This document shows, in pieces, positions 13,323 to 13,367 of a stretch of 13,367 nt of DNA. Origin of the DNA: Paracoccaceae bacterium. Lineage in GTDB: Bacteria > Pseudomonadota > Alphaproteobacteria > Rhodobacterales > Rhodobacteraceae. A program made the position numbers and the translations under genes. Numbering within the stretch: the stretch's first letter is position 1; each line of letters begins with the position of its first letter. The DNA lies in the NCBI GenBank assembly GCA_021648225.1, contig JAKITE010000079.1, positions 1-13,367 of the forward strand. Reading direction: 5' to 3'. The notes beneath the pieces were generated by a model. That model was not told where the DNA came from, made no database searches, and was given only the letters and a program-made list of their open reading frames with translations.

Positions 13323-13367
13323 ACACATGGGCCTTTTAGTTAGGTCGGATTGGCTCTGCAAGGGGAA

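Noticed and set aside
1..13367. CRISPR arrays, riboswitches and rRNA
   Set aside because: I saw no regularly spaced direct repeats, no recognisable riboswitch core and no rRNA sequence.

Overview
The window appears to come from an alphaproteobacterium. The grounds are moderate: the style of the large serine recombinase, the IS256- and IS3-type transposase relics, and the CCA-encoded tRNA-Gln(UUG). Base composition is moderate, and the transposon remnant at about 11.0-11.6 kb looks more GC-rich than its surroundings. I cannot name a genus from sequence alone.

Positions 1-8061 (+ strand) hold a surface-glycan locus centred on nonulosonic (sialic-acid-like) sugars. After the 3' end of an unidentified gene come: a fusion of an MptE/DUF115- or GT42-like N-terminal domain to a NeuB-type synthase that lacks the usual C-terminal SAF domain; a NeuA-type CMP-nonulosonate synthetase; a GSCFA-domain protein overlapping an SGNH-like protein by 4 nt; a putative glycosyltransferase with a helical, TPR-like tail; a PAPS-dependent sulfotransferase; and a distant LpxL-like acyltransferase. 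Together they suggest synthesis, CMP activation, transfer and decoration (acyl or sulfate) of an acidic sugar in a capsule, O-antigen or glycoprotein glycan.

Positions 8054-10343 (- strand) hold a tight three-gene cassette that converges on the glycan operon with an 8-nt tail-to-tail overlap: a DltA/NRPS-like amino-acid adenylating enzyme, a GNAT acyltransferase (ATGA overlap) and a stand-alone acyl/peptidyl carrier protein. The simplest reading is activation of an amino (or other carboxylic) acid, loading onto the carrier protein, and GNAT transfer to an amino sugar or other acceptor of the same glycan. No DltB or DltD is present. This cassette and the NeuB fusion are the most novel-looking parts of the window.

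Positions 10503-13049 are mobile-DNA wreckage. An IS256-family element has lost the middle of its transposase gene and carries in its place the first ~260 bp of an IS3-family element in the opposite orientation. Its outer tip abuts, exactly and in frame, a large serine recombinase that has lost about 60-70 N-terminal residues, including the catalytic serine. The two flanks show no target-site duplication and the missing recombinase start is not on the other side, so an IS-associated deletion or rearrangement probably joined the glycan locus to this recombinase relic. Downstream lie two inverted-repeat structures and an intact tRNA-Gln(UUG) on the - strand.
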